Assembly: GCA_043736155.1 (NCBI GenBank) | Contig: JAYTDA010000348.1 | Span: 1 to 6,735 of the forward strand | Direction: 5' to 3' | Length of the DNA stretch: 6,735 nt | DNA from: JANNRR01 sp043736155 | Lineage (GTDB): Bacteria > Pseudomonadota > Alphaproteobacteria > Rhodobacterales > Rhodobacteraceae | Shown here: piece by piece, positions 5,515-6,735 of the stretch | How the letters are laid out: every line of letters starts with the position of its first letter | Numbering within the stretch: the stretch's first letter is position 1 | Made by a program: the position numbers and the translations under genes | Notes under the pieces: generated by a model | What the model was told of the DNA's origin: nothing | What the model saw: the letters and a program-made list of their open reading frames with translations, nothing else | Database searches by the model: none

Positions 5515-6102
5515 TCACGCTAGGTCCGCTGACAGCATGACCGGAAAGAACCGCCCGCCGGACCACAGGCCGAACCAGTTCCGCCTCTGATGCCGCTCAT
5601 GGCAGCACAGTTCGATCATCCGGTAAAAGCTCTTGCGGTCGATCAGCGCCTCGAGGTTGCGGCGGATGTGGATATAGGGCGCGGGTTCGCCATCCTGGGC
5701 AAAGGCCATGCGCAAGGGGTGGTCGGGACCGGCAGTGGCCTGATCGCCGGTCTGGGTGGTGAATGTCAGGCTTTGGTCGCGCCCCGACCCCTCAGCCGTG
5801 AAATCCACCGCGACAAACGGCGCGTCATCCACCCTGATTCCCACCTTTTCCACCGGGGTGACCAGAAAATAATCGTCACCTTCTCGGGTCAAGATGGTGG
5901 AAAACAGCCGCACCAGCGCCGGGCGGCCAATCGGGGTGCCAAGGTAGAACCAGGTGCCGTCGCGGGCGATGCGCATGTCGATATCGCCGCAAAACGGCGG
6001 GTTCCAGCGCTCGACCGGCGGCAGGCCGCGCGTCCCGGCCCCCGCCCCTGATGCGGCAGTTGCCGCTGCGGCGAGGCTTTCAGCTGAAGGTTTCACGATC
6101 AT
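5515..6102 (-). CDS. DUF1285 domain-containing protein
   Basis: A 195-residue soluble protein of unknown function. After a low-complexity Ala/Gly-rich N-terminus (about 1-26) come the family features: LPPVERWNPPFCGDIDMRI (27-45) with the typical W-x-P...C/x-GDIDMRI opening, DGTWFYLGTPIGRPALVRLFSTIL (48-71), then DDYFLVTPVEKVGIRVDDAPFVAVD (76-100). The rest has IHIRRNLEALIDRKSFYRMIEL and WFGLWSGGRFF near the end. No signal peptide or membrane helix is seen. The ATG at 6102 is preferred; a TTG at 6111 is also in frame, and no strong Shine-Dalgarno favours either. The gene is divergent from moxR across 84 bases. That arrangement is, as I recall, common in Rhodobacterales, where a moxR/DUF58 cluster follows on the other strand. 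Confidence 0.88.
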   Translation of the reverse strand: MIVKPSAESLAAAATAASGAGAGTRGLPPVERWNPPFCGDIDMRIARDGTWFYLGTPIGRPALVRLFSTILTREGDDYFLVTPVEKVGIRVDDAPFVAVDFTAEGSGRDQSLTFTTQTGDQATAGPDHPLRMAFAQDGEPAPYIHIRRNLEALIDRKSFYRMIELCCHERHQRRNWFGLWSGGRFFPVMLSADLA

Positions 6103-6126
6103 TTGTGGCAACTCACGCTTTGCTGT

Positions 6127-6155
6127 TTGTGCTGGGGCAGGTAGTCCGGTCTAAT
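6127..6155 (+). promoter_or_regulatory. Candidate sigma-70-type promoter for the MoxR gene
   Basis: TTGTGC (6127-6132) and TCTAAT (6150-6155) are separated by 17 bases. The -10 matches five of six consensus positions, the -35 only three. Transcription would begin near 6162, leaving about 25 bases of leader before the ATG at 6187. No other good pair is visible in the 84-base divergent gap. Confidence 0.3.
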
Positions 6156-6186
6156 GCAAAGGCTACAACCGGAACGGAGAGATGTC

Positions 6187-6735
6187 ATGGTGCAAGCAGC
6201 AGACCTGGTGGACCGGATCGAACAGCTGGGCGAACAGCTGGCTGCAGCGCGTGCCAGCATCAACCGCCGGTTCATCGGTCAGGACAAGGTGGTGGACCTG
6301 ACATTGGCCGCCCTGCTGTGTGGTGGCCACGGGTTGCTGGTGGGCTTGCCGGGCTTGGGCAAGACCCGGCTGGTCGATACCCTGTCGACCGTCATGGGGC
6401 TGAAGGGCAGCCGCATTCAGTTCACCCCGGACCTGATGCCAGCCGATATTCTGGGGTCGGAGGTGCTGGATACCGCCGCCGATGGCTCCCGCGCATTCCG
6501 CTTCATCGAAGGGCCGGTGTTTTGCCAGTTGCTGATGGCGGATGAGATCAACCGCGCCAGCCCCCGCACCCAATCTGCCCTTTTGCAGGCGATGCAGGAA
6601 CGTGAGGTAACCATCGCAGGCCAACACCGCCCCCTTGGCCGCCCATTCCATGTGCTGGCCACGCAAAACCCCATCGAACAAGAAGGCACTTATCCCCTGC
6701 CCGAGGCGCAGTTGGATCGGTTCTTGTTGCAGGTC
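6187..6735 (+). CDS. MoxR-type AAA+ ATPase, N-terminal part
   Basis: The first 183 codons of a MoxR ATPase; the frame is open at the right edge, and the family is usually about 320-340 residues. MoxR proteins are AAA+ chaperones that mature or activate partner complexes, often with von Willebrand factor A proteins. Visible motifs are the N-terminal FIGQDKVVD (29-37), Walker A GLPGLGKT (53-60), the RIQFTPDLMPADILG segment (76-90), Walker B LLMADEINRA with D119-E120, sensor 1 ATQNPIEQEGTYPLPEAQ (158-175), and LDRF with R178 as the likely arginine finger. All ATPase residues in this part are present. GGAGAG (6176-6181) lies five bases before the ATG. Downstream genes are out of view; a DUF58 gene would be expected next, which is inference. 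Confidence 0.95.
   Translation, partial: MVQAADLVDRIEQLGEQLAAARASINRRFIGQDKVVDLTLAALLCGGHGLLVGLPGLGKTRLVDTLSTVMGLKGSRIQFTPDLMPADILGSEVLDTAADGSRAFRFIEGPVFCQLLMADEINRASPRTQSALLQAMQEREVTIAGQHRPLGRPFHVLATQNPIEQEGTYPLPEAQLDRFLLQV

Noticed and set aside
5150..6051. Plus-strand open frames opposite the DUF2798 and DUF1285 genes
   Set aside because: These are shadow frames; the minus-strand products have family features and, for DUF2798, a clear ribosome site.

Overview
The window looks like chromosomal DNA from a GC-rich alphaproteobacterium, most likely of the Rhodobacterales (Rhodobacter/Paracoccus/Roseobacter type). The reasons are codon usage, the family resemblance of the proteins (a 935-residue three-domain PolA, a DUF1285 protein divergent from a MoxR ATPase, a small DUF2798 membrane protein), and short intergenic motifs I associate with that group. 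The placement is inferred from memory of these families, not from a search.

Positions 1-1041 are a patch of mobile and repetitive DNA. At the left edge are the last 27 codons of an IS5-family (IS903-like) transposase, followed by the element's terminal inverted repeat, which ends at 139. Directly against that end lies half of a GGTGGGT/ACCCACC palindrome. Three further, complete copies of this palindrome follow (279-300, 322-345, 923-945). The last two bracket a REP-associated tyrosine transposase (RAYT, minus strand, 342-866). The RAYT stop codon is formed by the repeat itself. The IS therefore appears to have landed inside a REP palindrome next to a REP/RAYT system.

Positions 1042-5103 hold housekeeping genes. 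A minus-strand GNAT acetyltransferase (1042-1494) is divergent from polA (1739-4546), which keeps all three activities by motif: 5' nuclease, proofreading exonuclease and polymerase. A YdeI/OmpD-associated family gene starts inside the polA stop codon (TGATG) and is probably translationally coupled to it. A GC-rich motif with A-rich and T-rich flanks separates it from the convergent gene on the other strand.

Positions 5161-6102 (minus strand) carry a two-helix DUF2798 membrane protein and a DUF1285 protein. Divergent from these, a MoxR-type AAA+ ATPase starts at 6187 and runs off the right edge.

No gene-free stretch exceeds 300 bases. I see no tRNA, rRNA, CRISPR array or prophage. Apart from the mobile-element arrangement at the left, this is an ordinary chromosomal region, and I see no convincing undescribed system in it.
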